A stretch of DNA of 5,856 bases from an uncultured Eubacteriales bacterium (GTDB lineage Bacteria > Bacillota > Clostridia > Oscillospirales > Oscillospiraceae). Of this stretch, positions 5,442 to 5,856 are shown piece by piece. Both the position numbers and the translations under genes were made by a program. The stretch covers positions 1-5,856 of the forward strand of contig CAJLCS010000100.1 of the NCBI GenBank assembly GCA_905205195.1, in the 5' to 3' direction. Each line of letters opens with the position of its first letter. Within the stretch, counting starts at the first letter, position 1. The notes beneath the pieces were generated by a model. That model was given only the letters and a program-made list of their open reading frames with translations, searched no databases and was not told the origin of the DNA.

Positions 5442-5856
5442 TCAGACCTTTACCGCGTCGTAAAGTATCTGCGCGCATTCGTCTGCATTCAACCGATCCA
5501 GCGGCAGATGAAATCCGTTCCGATTCAGCCGCCAGCACAGCTCCACCGTTTCCGGCGCCGCCAGCCCCAGGCTGTGGAGCAACTCCACCTGAGAAAACAC
5601 CTGCCGGGGCGTGCCGTCGGCCGCCACCGTGCCGTGATGAAGGACGATCACCCGGTCCGCCCGGGCCGCCTCCTCCATATGGTGGGTAATGAGCACCACG
5701 GTAATGCCCTTTTCCCGGTTCAGTCGGGTGACGGTCTCCAGCACCTCCCTGCGTCCCCGGGGGTCCAGCATGGCCGTCGGCTCGTCGAGCACAATGCACT
5801 TCGGCTCCATGGCGATGACGCCGGCAATGGCCACCCGCTGCTTCTGGCCGCCGGAG
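5442..5856 (-). CDS. ecfA1: ECF transporter ATPase EcfA1, C-terminal part
   Basis: The C-terminal 137 residues of the second ECF ATPase are visible; the N-terminal half with Walker A and the Q-loop lies beyond the right edge. The visible part opens within the ABC signature (SGGQKQRVAIAG, visible residues 1-12). It continues through Walker B IVLDE (21-25, catalytic E25), the EcfA1-typical D-loop TAMLDP, and the H-loop histidine H58 in ITHHMEE. It ends with the helical C-terminal domain used for EcfA1-EcfA2 contact. KQRVAIAG versus KRRTAIAG in the neighbour, together with the AMLDP D-loop, separates it from EcfA2. The TGA stop (5444-5442) is followed 18 bases later by ecfA2. In the ECF heterodimer both subunits bind ATP, forming two composite sites. 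The 5' end is truncated by the window, not by mutation. Confidence 0.94.
   Translation of the reverse strand, partial: SGGQKQRVAIAGVIAMEPKCIVLDEPTAMLDPRGRREVLETVTRLNREKGITVVLITHHMEEAARADRVIVLHHGTVAADGTPRQVFSQVELLHSLGLAAPETVELCWRLNRNGFHLPLDRLNADECAQILYDAVKV

Noticed and set aside
5281..5799. A 172-codon minus-strand frame spanning the ecfA1-ecfA2 junction.
   Set aside because: It is out of frame with both ATPases, Gly/Arg/Pro-rich, has no ribosome binding site of note, and is fully explained by overlap with ecfA1 and ecfA2.

Overview
The window holds a tightly packed block of genes all read from the minus strand, and reads as a chromosomal housekeeping region of a fairly GC-rich Firmicute. 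The class Clostridia is most likely, perhaps an Oscillospiraceae-type gut anaerobe. The evidence for this is strong AGGAGG-type Shine-Dalgarno sites, the ecfA1-ecfA2-ecfT-truA gene order typical of Firmicutes, a ClpE-type unfoldase, and high-GC codon use. The genus is inference; no 16S or other marker is present.

In transcription order (right to left) the window contains: the C-terminal part of ecfA1 (runs off the right edge), ecfA2, ecfT, truA, a short intergenic stretch with an extended -10 promoter, clpE, a small ASCH-domain gene, a near-consensus promoter, and the 5' two-thirds of tRNA-Leu(CAG) (runs off the left edge).

The ecfA1-ecfA2-ecfT genes encode the shared energising module of a group II energy-coupling factor transporter. 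Two ATPases and one transmembrane coupling protein serve vitamin- or metal-specific S components, which must be encoded elsewhere because none is in the window. truA follows with only 10 bases between genes and encodes the tRNA pseudouridine synthase for positions 38-40. In many Firmicutes rplM-rpsI come after truA. Here the next genes are instead a zinc-finger Clp ATPase and, 24 bases behind it, a PUA-like ASCH protein, probably one operon.

There is no intergenic stretch over 100 bases and no recognisable mobile element, CRISPR array, riboswitch or intrinsic terminator. No clearly new biological system is visible. The points most worth checking are the clpE-ASCH pairing after truA, inverted repeats over the clpE promoter with no recognisable CtsR or CIRCE site, the tRNA promoter placed against the ASCH stop codon, and several start codons that the Shine-Dalgarno positions revise.
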